Under the pieces are notes generated by a model. The model made no database searches. It had not been told where the DNA came from and saw nothing but the letters and a program-made list of their open reading frames with translations. Position numbers and translations under genes: made by a program. Shown one piece after another: positions 8,536 to 16,336 of a stretch of DNA of 64,000 nt. Positions within the stretch are counted from its first letter, which is position 1, and every line of letters begins with the position of its first letter. Source of the DNA: Bacillota bacterium (lineage in GTDB: Bacteria; Bacillota; Clostridia; Oscillospirales; Ruminococcaceae); NCBI GenBank assembly GCA_023433405.1, contig JAEZCT010000015.1, positions 124,001 to 188,000 on the forward strand, written 5' to 3'.

Positions 8536-9411
8536 ATGGGTAAGCTGTTACGAGCGATTGCCGATGACGGCAGCGTTATGATATTCTCACTCGATTCCAC
8601 CGATATTGTTAGTAAGGCCGAGCAGCTGCACCAGACCTCCGCAGTGGTTACCGCGGCGCTTGGCAGGCTGCTGACGGCAGCATCAATAATGGGTGCAATG
8701 CTTAAAGGGGATGACGATACGCTTACTCTGCGCATTGCAGGCGACGGCCCCGCTGGTTCTGTGATTGCGGCATCGGACAGCCACGGCAATGTGCGCGGTT
8801 ATGTCGGAAACCCCATTGTGGAACTGCCGCTGAACGAAAAGGGTAAGCTTGATGTAGCCGGGGCGGTAGGCCGAACGGGCTCGCTTTATGTTATTCGCGA
8901 CACCGGGTTTAGAGAGCCTTATGTGGGGCAGGTGCCGATAATTTCTGGAGAGATTGCCGAGGATATCACGGGCTACTTTGCAACTAGCGAGCAAATTCCT
9001 ACGGTGTGTGCTCTGGGGGTGTTGGTAAACCCTGATCTTTCCGTGTGCGCGGCAGGGGGCTTTATTGCCCAGGTTTTACCGGGCGCGGATGAGGAAGCTA
9101 TCGCTGTGCTGGAAAAAAACCTACAAGGTCTTGAGCCGGTTACGGTTATGCTCTCAAACGGCATGACTGCCGAGGATATCGCACTGCGTGTCCTGCAAGG
9201 CTTTTCGCCGCATATCGTGGGGGAAAGTTCAGTGGAGTACCATTGCTCTTGCAGCAAAGAGCGTTACGAGCAGGCGCTTGCGGCAATAGGACGGTATGAG
9301 TTAGCCGATATCATAGAAAAGGATAAAAAGGCGGAGGTTGTCTGCCACTTTTGCAATAAGCATTATCTTTTTGAGGAAGATGAGCTGGTTGCAATCCTCA
9401 ACCGCTCGTAA
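8536..9411 (+). CDS. hslO: Redox-regulated chaperone Hsp33
   Basis: Hsp33 is a cytoplasmic holdase activated when its zinc-binding cysteines are oxidised, protecting proteins during oxidative and heat stress. The product has 291 residues with the N-terminal RAIADDGSV start typical of the family. The C-terminal redox switch holds all four cysteines: C-x-C in YHCSCSK near residue 237 and C-x-x-C in VCHFCNK near 269. In an obligate anaerobe this gene speaks for a need to survive oxygen. It closes the TrpR-like/methyltransferase cluster with a 52-bp gap. Confidence 0.96.
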   Translation: MGKLLRAIADDGSVMIFSLDSTDIVSKAEQLHQTSAVVTAALGRLLTAASIMGAMLKGDDDTLTLRIAGDGPAGSVIAASDSHGNVRGYVGNPIVELPLNEKGKLDVAGAVGRTGSLYVIRDTGFREPYVGQVPIISGEIAEDITGYFATSEQIPTVCALGVLVNPDLSVCAAGGFIAQVLPGADEEAIAVLEKNLQGLEPVTVMLSNGMTAEDIALRVLQGFSPHIVGESSVEYHCSCSKERYEQALAAIGRYELADIIEKDKKAEVVCHFCNKHYLFEEDELVAILNRS

Positions 9412-9481
9412 GCAATTAAAACTTGTTGACCATAATGGCGTACCGACCGTAGGTGCCGCTTTTTCATGAAATAGGCTGTAT

Positions 9482-9509
9482 AAAAAGGGGCGGGGGAAAT
9501 ACCCGTCCC
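9482..9509 (-). terminator. Terminator of the minus-strand ArsR gene
   Basis: Read on the minus strand, a GC-rich stem (GGGACGGG with CCCGCCCC, one G-T pair) is followed directly by TTTTTATA. On the plus strand no T-tract follows, so it mainly serves the ArsR gene. It could also stall hslO transcripts. Confidence 0.75.
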
Positions 9510-9529
9510 AGCAATTATTAATTTGTTTG

Positions 9530-9820
9530 CTAAACCTTCTGGTTATAGATGTAGCTCAGCACCTCGTGAACCCGCACCCATTCCTCATGGTTGAGCGAGT
9601 AGTACCTCCACAGCCCTGATTTTCTGCATATAACAAGGTTTAGTTCCTGCAGCACCTTCATATGATGAGACAGGGTGGGCTGTGTAATGTCCAGCTCTTT
9701 TAGAATATCGTTGGCACACTTTTCTCCATATGAAAGGATGTCAACAATCTTTAGCCTATTAGGGTCAGACAAAGCCTTTAGTGTTGCTCCCAGTACCTTA
9801 TACGGCATTTTTAATTCCAT
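9530..9820 (-). CDS. ArsR/SmtB-family transcriptional regulator
   Basis: A 96-residue winged-helix repressor. The ArsR core is clear: KALSDPNRLKIVDIL opening, recognition helix region ITQPTLSHHMKVL near residue 45-57, and a wing RKSGLWRYYSL. The classical alpha-3 metal site (ELCVCDL) is replaced by EKCANDIL with one cysteine, so it may not sense metal the ArsR way. No transporter or reductase sits beside it, so the target is unknown. It stands alone on the minus strand with its own promoter and terminator. Autoregulation is likely, as usual in this family. Confidence 0.88.
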   Translation of the reverse strand: MELKMPYKVLGATLKALSDPNRLKIVDILSYGEKCANDILKELDITQPTLSHHMKVLQELNLVICRKSGLWRYYSLNHEEWVRVHEVLSYIYNQKV

Positions 9821-9859
9821 CCCTTTTACAATCGTTCCATCATATCGACTTCAATCAAT

Positions 9860-9887
9860 ATTATACCCCATTTTGCGACAAAGTCAA
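9860..9887 (-). promoter_or_regulatory. Sigma-A type promoter of the ArsR gene
   Basis: On the minus strand TTGACT (9882-9887) and TATAAT (9860-9865) are 16 bp apart, about 40 bp upstream of the ATG. Confidence 0.8.
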
Positions 9888-10030
9888 GCTTTTCCAATTC
9901 AATATTTTACCTGATTTATCGGGGTATACTTTGTGAATAATTACATTATCTACGACATTTTGTTCGTTCGCGAAGTTTTTTGCTACTTTTTGCGCACATT
10001 AATCACAGGTGCTTTTTTTGTAAAAACAAG

Positions 10031-10059
10031 TTTACATTTGTGTCGGATTTTGCTTTAAT
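10031..10059 (+). promoter_or_regulatory. Sigma-A type promoter of the HD-domain gene
   Basis: TTTACA (10031-10036) and TTTAAT (10054-10059) have exact 17-bp spacing, 38 bp before the GTG start at 10098. Confidence 0.65.
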
Positions 10060-10097
10060 AGTATTTAGCAGTATTAGCGGATGGGGGAATTTATACA

Positions 10098-10604
10098 GTG
10101 TTTAAGCAGGTGTATAAGAGTGCTTTGATGGTTGATCGAGAGTATGATGATTGCATTGCGGATTTAATAGCCCACGAAGAGGTTCAGCGCATGAAGCAGT
10201 TTATGCAGCATGCCGATATCAGCTGTCTGCGGCACTGCTTGTTTGTTTCGTTCCTCAGTTACCTTGTTTGCAAAAAGCTTAAGCTAGACTATCGCTCCGC
10301 CGCTCGCGGCGCACTTTTGCACGATTTATTTTTGTATGATTGGCACCTGCATCGTCCTGCCGAGGGGCTTCACGCCTTTTCCCATCCGGGAATCGCACTC
10401 TCTAATGCGAACCGTTTTTTTGCACTCAATCATATGGAGCAGGACATTATTGCAAAGCATATGTGGCCGCTTACCATTCGCCTGCCCCGATATAAAGAAT
10501 CTATGATTGTCTTGCTGGCAGATAAATATTGTGCGCTTTTTGAAACAATAAGAGTCGGGCACCCAAAGACGCTTTTTGTGCTAAAGATGAGATATGCCTG
10601 TTAA
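10098..10604 (+). CDS. HD-domain phosphohydrolase family protein
   Basis: A 168-residue protein with the metal-binding pattern of HD hydrolases: RHCLF (first His) near residue 47, the LLHDLFLYDW H-D pair near 73-80, then HAFSHPG and an IIAKHMWP histidine. Such small HD proteins usually act on nucleotides or phosphate esters; the substrate here is unknown. The start is a GTG at 10098 behind GGGGGA; an ATG seventeen codons in or less is possible. It has its own promoter and lies between the ArsR gene and the PF06541 membrane protein, with no pathway suggested by context. Confidence 0.75.
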   Translation: MFKQVYKSALMVDREYDDCIADLIAHEEVQRMKQFMQHADISCLRHCLFVSFLSYLVCKKLKLDYRSAARGALLHDLFLYDWHLHRPAEGLHAFSHPGIALSNANRFFALNHMEQDIIAKHMWPLTIRLPRYKESMIVLLADKYCALFETIRVGHPKTLFVLKMRYAC

Positions 10605-10773
10605 GTACGGCGCGCTTTTCAAGAGTCTACCCGTAGCAAATGCTCCGCGTCTAGCGTATAAAAAATCAAGCTAAAAAACCTGACGCAATGTCTTTGGCGC
10701 AGATTTTTGTGTCTTTATCCGGAAGAATGATACCATAATAGACTTTTCGCAAAGAGGTTGAAGGGGTGAGATA

Positions 10774-11538
10774 TTGCTTGTTGTCAAATGGTTTATCCTT
10801 TTAATGGTATACAGCTTTATTGGTTGGATTTATGAGTCGATTGTTGTTTCAGTAGAGGAAAGGCGTCTTGTAAATCGTGGCTTTTTGAATGGTCCAATCT
10901 GTCCGGTATATGGGTTTGGCGGTTTAATTATCATTTCGCTTTTATATAACAAGGTAGAAAACACCTTTGTGCTTTTTTTAATCTGCATGGTCATTACTAC
11001 TACGCTTGAGTACATTACGGCAATTATTCTCGAAAAGGTATTTGACGCGCGTTGGTGGGATTATTCCAATTACCCGTTAAATTTTCAGGGCAGAATTTGC
11101 TTGCTGGGCGCGGTTGTCTTTGGTATTTTGGGGGTACTTGCGCTTCGCCATTGGCACCCTTTCTTACTTAATCTGCTGGAAATCATTCCGCCGTGGGTAC
11201 TTGTCGTCATTTTTTGCATTTGGTTTCTCGCGTTTGTGGTTGATATGGTCGTTACTATACGCCACCTGTTTAGGCTTAACAACCGACTACAGGAGATACA
11301 AGGCGTTGTCAACAGTTTTTTGGAGCAGTATGCAAAACGTGCGGAGGAGCTCAAAGCATCTGCCTTTGAGCGGCTGGAGGAAAGCGAGTTTTACACGGAG
11401 CGTATTCGCAAGCTGTTTAATTCCCAGCGCTTTCAAGATATTCGCATTGCACTTGCTTTTCCCAAATTAAGACCCTTTCACAATAACGAAGCATGGCAAT
11501 GGCTCAAGAGTAAACTGATAAAAAAAAATAAACCATAA
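10774..11538 (+). CDS. PF06541-type integral membrane protein (putative ABC-type permease, CmpB-like)
   Basis: The N-terminal two thirds of this 254-residue protein match the ABC_trans_CmpB family: a FIGWIYES motif in the first membrane helix, the RGFLNGPICPVYGFG loop near residue 34-50, then helices carrying TTTLEYI and the WWDYSNYPLN loop. Five or six membrane segments precede a charged helical tail from about residue 165, which faces the cytoplasm. The family is conserved in Clostridia but has no proven substrate, and no ABC ATPase is near. The start is TTG at 10774, chosen for the AAGGGGTGAG ribosome site 3 bases away. Confidence 0.8.
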   Translation: MLVVKWFILLMVYSFIGWIYESIVVSVEERRLVNRGFLNGPICPVYGFGGLIIISLLYNKVENTFVLFLICMVITTTLEYITAIILEKVFDARWWDYSNYPLNFQGRICLLGAVVFGILGVLALRHWHPFLLNLLEIIPPWVLVVIFCIWFLAFVVDMVVTIRHLFRLNNRLQEIQGVVNSFLEQYAKRAEELKASAFERLEESEFYTERIRKLFNSQRFQDIRIALAFPKLRPFHNNEAWQWLKSKLIKKNKP

Positions 11539-11549
11539 CGGCAGATAAG

Positions 11550-11583
11550 AACCCGCGCGCTCTGAAAAGACCCGCGGGTTTTA
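11550..11583 (+). terminator. Terminator of the PF06541 gene
   Basis: AACCCGCG and CGCGGGTT form a perfect 8-bp GC-rich stem with a 15-nt loop, followed by TTATATT. It lies 12 bp after the stop codon. Confidence 0.8.
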
Positions 11584-11838
11584 TATTGTTTAGAAGCCAG
11601 TAGCATTATTGTACTTAAAAAGGAACCACCCTTTGCAGTGGAGTATGATTGCCTCTCCAATCAGTTATACTAATACTTGAACATCAAAACGCAGAGACAG
11701 GCTTATGCAAAATAATGCTCCCAATGATTACTGAATTAACAACTCAATTATCCAACCCGCAAGGACAACAAAATATTTCTTAATCGCGTTTATTTTCTGT
11801 TATTGTTCATGAACTTAGCCCTTGAGTCTTGGTTATAG

Positions 11839-11867
11839 TTGATTTTTTAATGAAAATGGAGTATGCT
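11839..11867 (+). promoter_or_regulatory. Probable promoter of pflBA
   Basis: TTGATT (11839-11844) and TATGCT (11862-11867) are spaced 17 bp. This leaves a leader of about 45 nt before the pflB ATG. Confidence 0.6.
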
Positions 11868-11918
11868 TAAAACATAAAATATACTATTTTAATATACAAT
11901 AAGGAGAGGAGCACCATC

Positions 11919-14135
11919 ATGGAGTTCAAAAAGGGAAAATGGCAGGAGCACATCGATGTCAGAAGCTTTATAATAAAGAATTACACCCCCTACGACGGGG
12001 ATGATGCGTTTCTTGCACCGCCAACCAAGCGCACTGCCGCGTTATGGGATAAGGTGAAGGAGGTCATGCAGGCCGAGCGTAACAATGGAGGGGTACTCGA
12101 TATTGATGAGCACACCATATCCACCATCACTTCCCATGCCGCGGGTTATATTGACCGGGACCTTGAGCTGATTGTCGGCTTACAGACCGATGCCCCTCTC
12201 AAGCGCGCGATTATGCCGTTTGGCGGCATTCGAATGGTGCACACCTCACTGGAGGCATATCATCGCGAAATGGACCCAGAGGTGGAGAAGGTGTTTGATT
12301 ACCGAAAAACACATAATGATGGTGTTTTTGACGCATATACCGACAATATGAAGGACGCGAGACGCAGCGGAATCATTACCGGTTTGCCGGATGCCTACGG
12401 GCGCGGACGCATTATCGGCGATTATCGCCGTGTACCGCTCTACGGCGTGAATTATCTAATCGCCCAAAAGCAATCGGCTAAGGCGGAGTATGTGTTTGAC
12501 ATCATTACCGAGGATGTCATCCAGCAGCGGGAGGAGCTGTCTGAGCAGATACGTTCCTTGATGGAGCTTAAAAAGATGGCAGAAACCTATGGCTGTGATA
12601 TCTCTGGGCCGGCAAAGGATACGAAAGAGGCGATTCAATGGCTGTATTTCGGTTATCTTGCCGCAATTAAGGAGCAAAACGGCGCGGCCATGTCGTTAGG
12701 CCGCGTCTCGACCTTCTTGGATATCTATGCCCAGCGTGACCTGGAGGAGGGCAGATACAGCGAGGAGGAGATTCAGGAGTTCGTGGATCATTTTGTCATG
12801 AAGCTTCGCATGGTACGTTTCCTGCGCACCCCATCTTACGACGAGCTGTTTTCGGGTGACCCCACATGGGTAACCGAGGCACTTGGCGGCGTGGGAGTGG
12901 ACGGGCGGCACATGGTAACCAAAATGAGCTATCGTTTCCTGCATACCCTCGTTAATCTGGGTGCCGCACCGGAACCAAACATGACTGTCCTTTGGAGCGA
13001 GCGGCTGCCTGATAATTTTAAACGCTTCTGCGCGCGAATTTCCATTGAAACCTCCTCTATCCAGTACGAAAGCGATGATTTAATGCGGGCGGATTTTGGT
13101 GACGACTATGGCATCGCCTGCTGTGTATCCGCCATGCGTATTGGCAAGATGATGCAGTTCTTTGGTGCCCGTGCAAATCTGGCGAAGGCACTGCTTTACG
13201 CGCTTAACGGGGGGCGGGATGAAAAAAGCGGCGCGCAGGTAGGACCTGAGATGGCGCCTATTGTCAGCGATGACACGCTGGATTTTGATGAGGTTTGGCG
13301 CAAGTATGACCATATTTGCCGATGGCTTTCCAGGCTGTATATCAACACGCTCAACATCATCCACTATATGCACGATAAGTATAGCTACGAGCGTATTCAA
13401 ATGGCGCTGCACGACGAGCAGATTGTTCGCACCTCCGCCTGCGGTCTTGCCGGCTTCTCGGTGGTGGTGGATTCTCTGAGTGCCATAAAATACGCCAAGG
13501 TACACCCGGTGCGCAATGAGCAAGGCTTGACGGTGGATTTTGAGATTGAAGGTGACTTTCCGAAATTCGGGAACAACGACCCCCGTGCGGATGAGATTGC
13601 CCGTATGGTGCTTGAGCATTTTATGAATAAGCTTAAAAAGCATCAGACCTATCGCCAATCCATCCCCACCATGTCCATTCTTACAATCACCTCAAACGTG
13701 GTTTACGGCAAAAAAACAGGCGCCACCCCTGACGGGCGCAAAGCAGGTGAGCCCTTTGCACCCGGCGCGAACCCAATGCATGGGCGCGATTCCAACGGCT
13801 GCATTGCCTCAATGATGTCTGTGGCCTCACTTCCATACGCCTATTCTCAGGATGGCATCTCCTACACCTTCTCCATCGTGCCGGCTGCGCTGGGTAAGGA
13901 TGAGCAACAGCGTACCGCAAATCTTGTTTCGCTCATGGATGGCTATTTCCTGGAGGGCGGCCACCATATTAACGTTAATATTATCAACCGAGAGGTTTTA
14001 ATGGACGCCATGGAGCATCCCGAACTTTATCCACAGCTCACCATTCGCGTATCAGGGTATGCGGTCAACTTCATAAAGCTCTCTAGAGAACAGCAGCTTG
14101 ATGTCATCAACCGCACGTTCCACACGCGCTTTTAA
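11919..14135 (+). CDS. pflB: Formate C-acetyltransferase (pyruvate formate-lyase)
   Basis: PflB is a glycyl-radical enzyme that cleaves pyruvate plus CoA into acetyl-CoA and formate, a core step of mixed-acid fermentation. The 738-residue product has the catalytic cysteine pair Cys 401-Cys 402 in GIACCVS and the radical glycine Gly 713 in RVSGYAV close to the C-terminus. That Cys-Cys pair separates true PFL from glycerol dehydratase and other relatives, which have a single Cys. A GGAGAGGAG ribosome site precedes the ATG. The activating enzyme gene follows 35 bp on, and a strong terminator closes the pair. Confidence 0.97.
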   Translation: MEFKKGKWQEHIDVRSFIIKNYTPYDGDDAFLAPPTKRTAALWDKVKEVMQAERNNGGVLDIDEHTISTITSHAAGYIDRDLELIVGLQTDAPLKRAIMPFGGIRMVHTSLEAYHREMDPEVEKVFDYRKTHNDGVFDAYTDNMKDARRSGIITGLPDAYGRGRIIGDYRRVPLYGVNYLIAQKQSAKAEYVFDIITEDVIQQREELSEQIRSLMELKKMAETYGCDISGPAKDTKEAIQWLYFGYLAAIKEQNGAAMSLGRVSTFLDIYAQRDLEEGRYSEEEIQEFVDHFVMKLRMVRFLRTPSYDELFSGDPTWVTEALGGVGVDGRHMVTKMSYRFLHTLVNLGAAPEPNMTVLWSERLPDNFKRFCARISIETSSIQYESDDLMRADFGDDYGIACCVSAMRIGKMMQFFGARANLAKALLYALNGGRDEKSGAQVGPEMAPIVSDDTLDFDEVWRKYDHICRWLSRLYINTLNIIHYMHDKYSYERIQMALHDEQIVRTSACGLAGFSVVVDSLSAIKYAKVHPVRNEQGLTVDFEIEGDFPKFGNNDPRADEIARMVLEHFMNKLKKHQTYRQSIPTMSILTITSNVVYGKKTGATPDGRKAGEPFAPGANPMHGRDSNGCIASMMSVASLPYAYSQDGISYTFSIVPAALGKDEQQRTANLVSLMDGYFLEGGHHINVNIINREVLMDAMEHPELYPQLTIRVSGYAVNFIKLSREQQLDVINRTFHTRF

Positions 14136-14170
14136 TGAACACAAATAGAAATTGAGAAGGGGGAAAGAAG

Positions 14171-14899
14171 ATGGATATGGAAGCCAAGGGGCGAATCCAT
14201 TCGATTGAGACCTTCGGCGCGGTGGATGGACCCGGGGTACGCTTTGTTGTTTTCATGCAGGGCTGCCCCATGCGTTGCGCTTACTGCCATAACCCCGATT
14301 CTTGGGATGTAAAAGGCGGCAAAGAGGTCACTGTCAGCGAAATGATATCCACTATTACGCAATACAAAAGCTTTATAAAAAGCGGCGGAGTGACGATATC
14401 AGGCGGGGAACCGCTTTTACAGCACCAGTTTGTAGAAAGGCTTTTAGCAGAAATCCGTCGGCTTGGTTTGCATTCCGCCATCGACACCTCGGGATGTGTT
14501 CCCCTTTCAGCCTGTAAGGGTGCGGTAGACGCCGCCGACCTTTTGCTGCTGGATATTAAGGCTATCGACACGCAGACAGCCAAGGAGCTAACCGGTACGG
14601 GCAACGAAAACCCGCTGGCAATGCTGCGGTACTGCGAGGAAAGCGACAAACCTGTCTGGGTTCGTCATGTGCTGGTTCCGGGTTGGACGCTGGACGAGGC
14701 GCAAATGCACCGGATGGGCAAGCTTTTAAGTAGCTATCAGTGCGTTAAGCGGGTGGAGCTGCTGCCCTTTCACAAGATGGGGGAGTACAAATGGGCCGAG
14801 CTTGGGCTTGATTATAGTCTGACCGATACTCCCTCACCCGAACCGGAGCAGGTCGAACAGATGAAAAAAATACTGCACGGATATGGGATTACAGCGTAA
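14171..14899 (+). CDS. pflA: Pyruvate formate-lyase-activating enzyme
   Basis: PflA is a radical-SAM enzyme that uses a [4Fe-4S] cluster and SAM to place the glycyl radical on PflB. The 242-residue protein shows GAVDGPGVRFVVF, then the cluster motif C-x3-C-x2-C in GCPMRCAYCHNPD near residue 36, and VTISGGEPLLQ as the SAM-binding GGE motif. The length is standard. A run of AAGGGGGAAAG serves as ribosome site; MDMEAK offers two close ATGs and the first is used. Immediately downstream of pflB, so the pair is almost surely co-transcribed. Confidence 0.97.
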   Translation: MDMEAKGRIHSIETFGAVDGPGVRFVVFMQGCPMRCAYCHNPDSWDVKGGKEVTVSEMISTITQYKSFIKSGGVTISGGEPLLQHQFVERLLAEIRRLGLHSAIDTSGCVPLSACKGAVDAADLLLLDIKAIDTQTAKELTGTGNENPLAMLRYCEESDKPVWVRHVLVPGWTLDEAQMHRMGKLLSSYQCVKRVELLPFHKMGEYKWAELGLDYSLTDTPSPEPEQVEQMKKILHGYGITA

Positions 14900-14984
14900 C
14901 AATGCTGTTTTAAGCAATAAGCGCATTGCCCAAGGTACAAGGCGCCGGAGGGATGACCGACACTTTAGCATTAACATCATCATA

Positions 14985-15017
14985 AACTAGCACTCGTTCT
15001 CCGGGTGCTAGTTTTTA
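14985..15017 (+). terminator. Terminator of pflBA
   Basis: AACTAGCAC and GTGCTAGTT form a perfect 9-bp stem with an 11-nt loop, and the right arm runs into five T residues. Confidence 0.9.
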
Positions 15018-15241
15018 TTTGATATGCACTAAATTGAAATAGTTTCAGTTTTTAAAAAAGAATAGAATTTTACAATATTATCACCGGATATTTCCACGTT
15101 CGACTGTAAGCAAAACCATGCGACTAAAATCGCCGCCGTGTACGCATTTCGTGGAAGCTCGCCGAAAAAAGGGTATTTACTACAAAGACAGACGAAAAAT
15201 CGCCTGTCGATTTTCAGAAAAAAATACCATTGCGCCCTGCT

Positions 15242-15271
15242 GTATTCATCCCAAAAACCCGGTCCATACTG
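15242..15271 (+). promoter_or_regulatory. Sigma-F/sigma-G-like promoter of sigG
   Basis: GTATT (15242-15246) and CATACTG (15265-15271) are 18 bp apart. They resemble the forespore consensus (-35 GHATR, -10 CATWMTA) with one mismatch in each box. A start near 15278 would give a leader of only about 23 nt to ATG 15301. In B. subtilis sigG is read by sigma-F and then by sigma-G itself, so such a site is expected. Confidence 0.55.
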
Positions 15272-15300
15272 ACAATATCAGTTGGAGTGGGGGGCTGTTT

Positions 15301-16074
15301 ATGATGCATATGAATAAAGTCGAAATCTGCGGAGTCAACACGGCTAAAATAAAGGTTCTCAAGGAATCGGAAAAGGAGCAGCTTCTAAAACTGGTCAAGC
15401 AAGGGGATAAAAAGGCGCGAGAGGAACTTATCGCGGGCAATTTGCGGCTCGTGCTATCGGTCATTCAGCGGTTTATCAACCGTGGTGAAAATCCAGACGA
15501 TTTGTTTCAAATCGGCTGCATCGGCCTTATTAAATCCATTGATAATTTCGACATTACGCAAAAGGTCCGGTTCTCCACCTACGCGGTTCCCATGATTATT
15601 GGCGAGATCCGCCGCTATCTTCGCGACAACAACTCAGTACGGGTAAGCCGCAGTATGCGTGACATTGCCTATAAGGCCATGCAGGTGAAAGAGCGGTTTA
15701 TCAACGAGAATCTCCGTGAGCCGAAGATTGAGGAGATTGCGCAGATTATGGGACTAAAGCGCGAGGAGGTAGTGCTGGCACTGGAGGCTATTGTCGAACC
15801 CGTGTCGTTGCAGGAGCCGGTGTATTCCGACGGTGGAGACACGATTTATGTTATGGATCAGGTAGGCGACAAAACCGACGATTGGGACTGGCTGGAGGAG
15901 ATTGCGCTAAAAGAATCAATTGCAAGGCTCAGCCCCAGGGAGAAAAACATCCTCTCCCTGCGTTTCTTTGCGGGAAAAACACAAATGGAGGTTGCCAGTG
16001 AAATCGGTATCTCCCAGGCTCAGGTGTCAAGACTTGAAAAGTGCGCGCTTGAGAAAATAAAGAAGCATATTTAG
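15301..16074 (+). CDS. sigG: RNA polymerase sporulation sigma factor SigG
   Basis: Sigma-G drives late gene expression in the forespore. The 257-residue product begins with the hallmark NKVEICGVNT segment of SigG, followed by region 2 (NLRLVLSVIQRF, DDLFQIGCIGLIKSIDNFD, VRFSTYAVPMIIGEIRRYLRD) and region 4 with the helix-turn-helix QMEVASEIGISQAQVSRLEK. These segments are closer to SigG than to SigF or SigB. ATG 15301 is chosen because GGAGTGGGGGG lies just upstream and family members start here. The gene stands alone rather than behind spoIIGA-sigE as in Bacillus. Confidence 0.95.
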   Translation: MMHMNKVEICGVNTAKIKVLKESEKEQLLKLVKQGDKKAREELIAGNLRLVLSVIQRFINRGENPDDLFQIGCIGLIKSIDNFDITQKVRFSTYAVPMIIGEIRRYLRDNNSVRVSRSMRDIAYKAMQVKERFINENLREPKIEEIAQIMGLKREEVVLALEAIVEPVSLQEPVYSDGGDTIYVMDQVGDKTDDWDWLEEIALKESIARLSPREKNILSLRFFAGKTQMEVASEIGISQAQVSRLEKCALEKIKKHI

Positions 16075-16123
16075 AACTGCATTATTAATAGTATACTTGT
16101 CTTTCCGTAAAATTATAAGAAAT

Positions 16124-16200
16124 AAAAAAGAATCTCTCGAATCACTCCATCGCAGCCAAGCTTTATGCCGTGATGGGGTTGTCCGTAGAGATTCTTATTT
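16124..16200. terminator. Bidirectional terminator between sigG and the minus-strand oxidoreductase gene
   Basis: AGAATCTCT (16129-16137) pairs perfectly with AGAGATTCT (16187-16195), and CCATC/GATGG forms an inner stem. The plus side is followed by TATTTATT, and the minus side by TTTTTTATT. It separates two convergent genes. Confidence 0.75.
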
Positions 16201-16336
16201 ATTAAGAGCACATAACGCCTAATTCGGCCATTCTATCCGACTTCGCGAAGAACAGGGGATATCAGCGTTTCGCGCCGCATATATTGTCATAAAAACGGTG
16301 TGATATCAGTACACTCTTATAAATAGGATAATAGTA

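Larger units (their letters stand above)
11539..11918. other. Intergenic region before pflB
   Basis: This 380-bp AT-rich gap carries the terminator at 11550-11583, a perfect 10-bp palindrome GTTCATGAAC at 11805-11814, and a probable pflB promoter at 11839-11867. The palindrome sits 25 bp upstream of the -35, where a redox or carbon regulator could bind. It does not match the Rex consensus well. No ORF with a credible start was seen. Confidence 0.5.
14900..15300. other. Intergenic region pflA-sigG
   Basis: This 401-bp gap contains the pflBA terminator (14985-15017) and a sigma-F/G-like promoter directly before sigG (15242-15271). The sigG frame is open back to 15118, but the extra codons have no ribosome site and no similarity I recognise. 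I treat that stretch as non-coding. Confidence 0.6.

Noticed and set aside
10605..10773. Possible terminator after the HD-domain gene
   Set aside because: The CTGACGC / GGCGCAG pairing needs a bulge, and the stem is short. It is only suggestive.
15118..15300. N-terminal extension of sigG
   Set aside because: SigG proteins start close to NKVEICGV, the ribosome site is at 15284-15294, and the likely promoter lies downstream of 15118.
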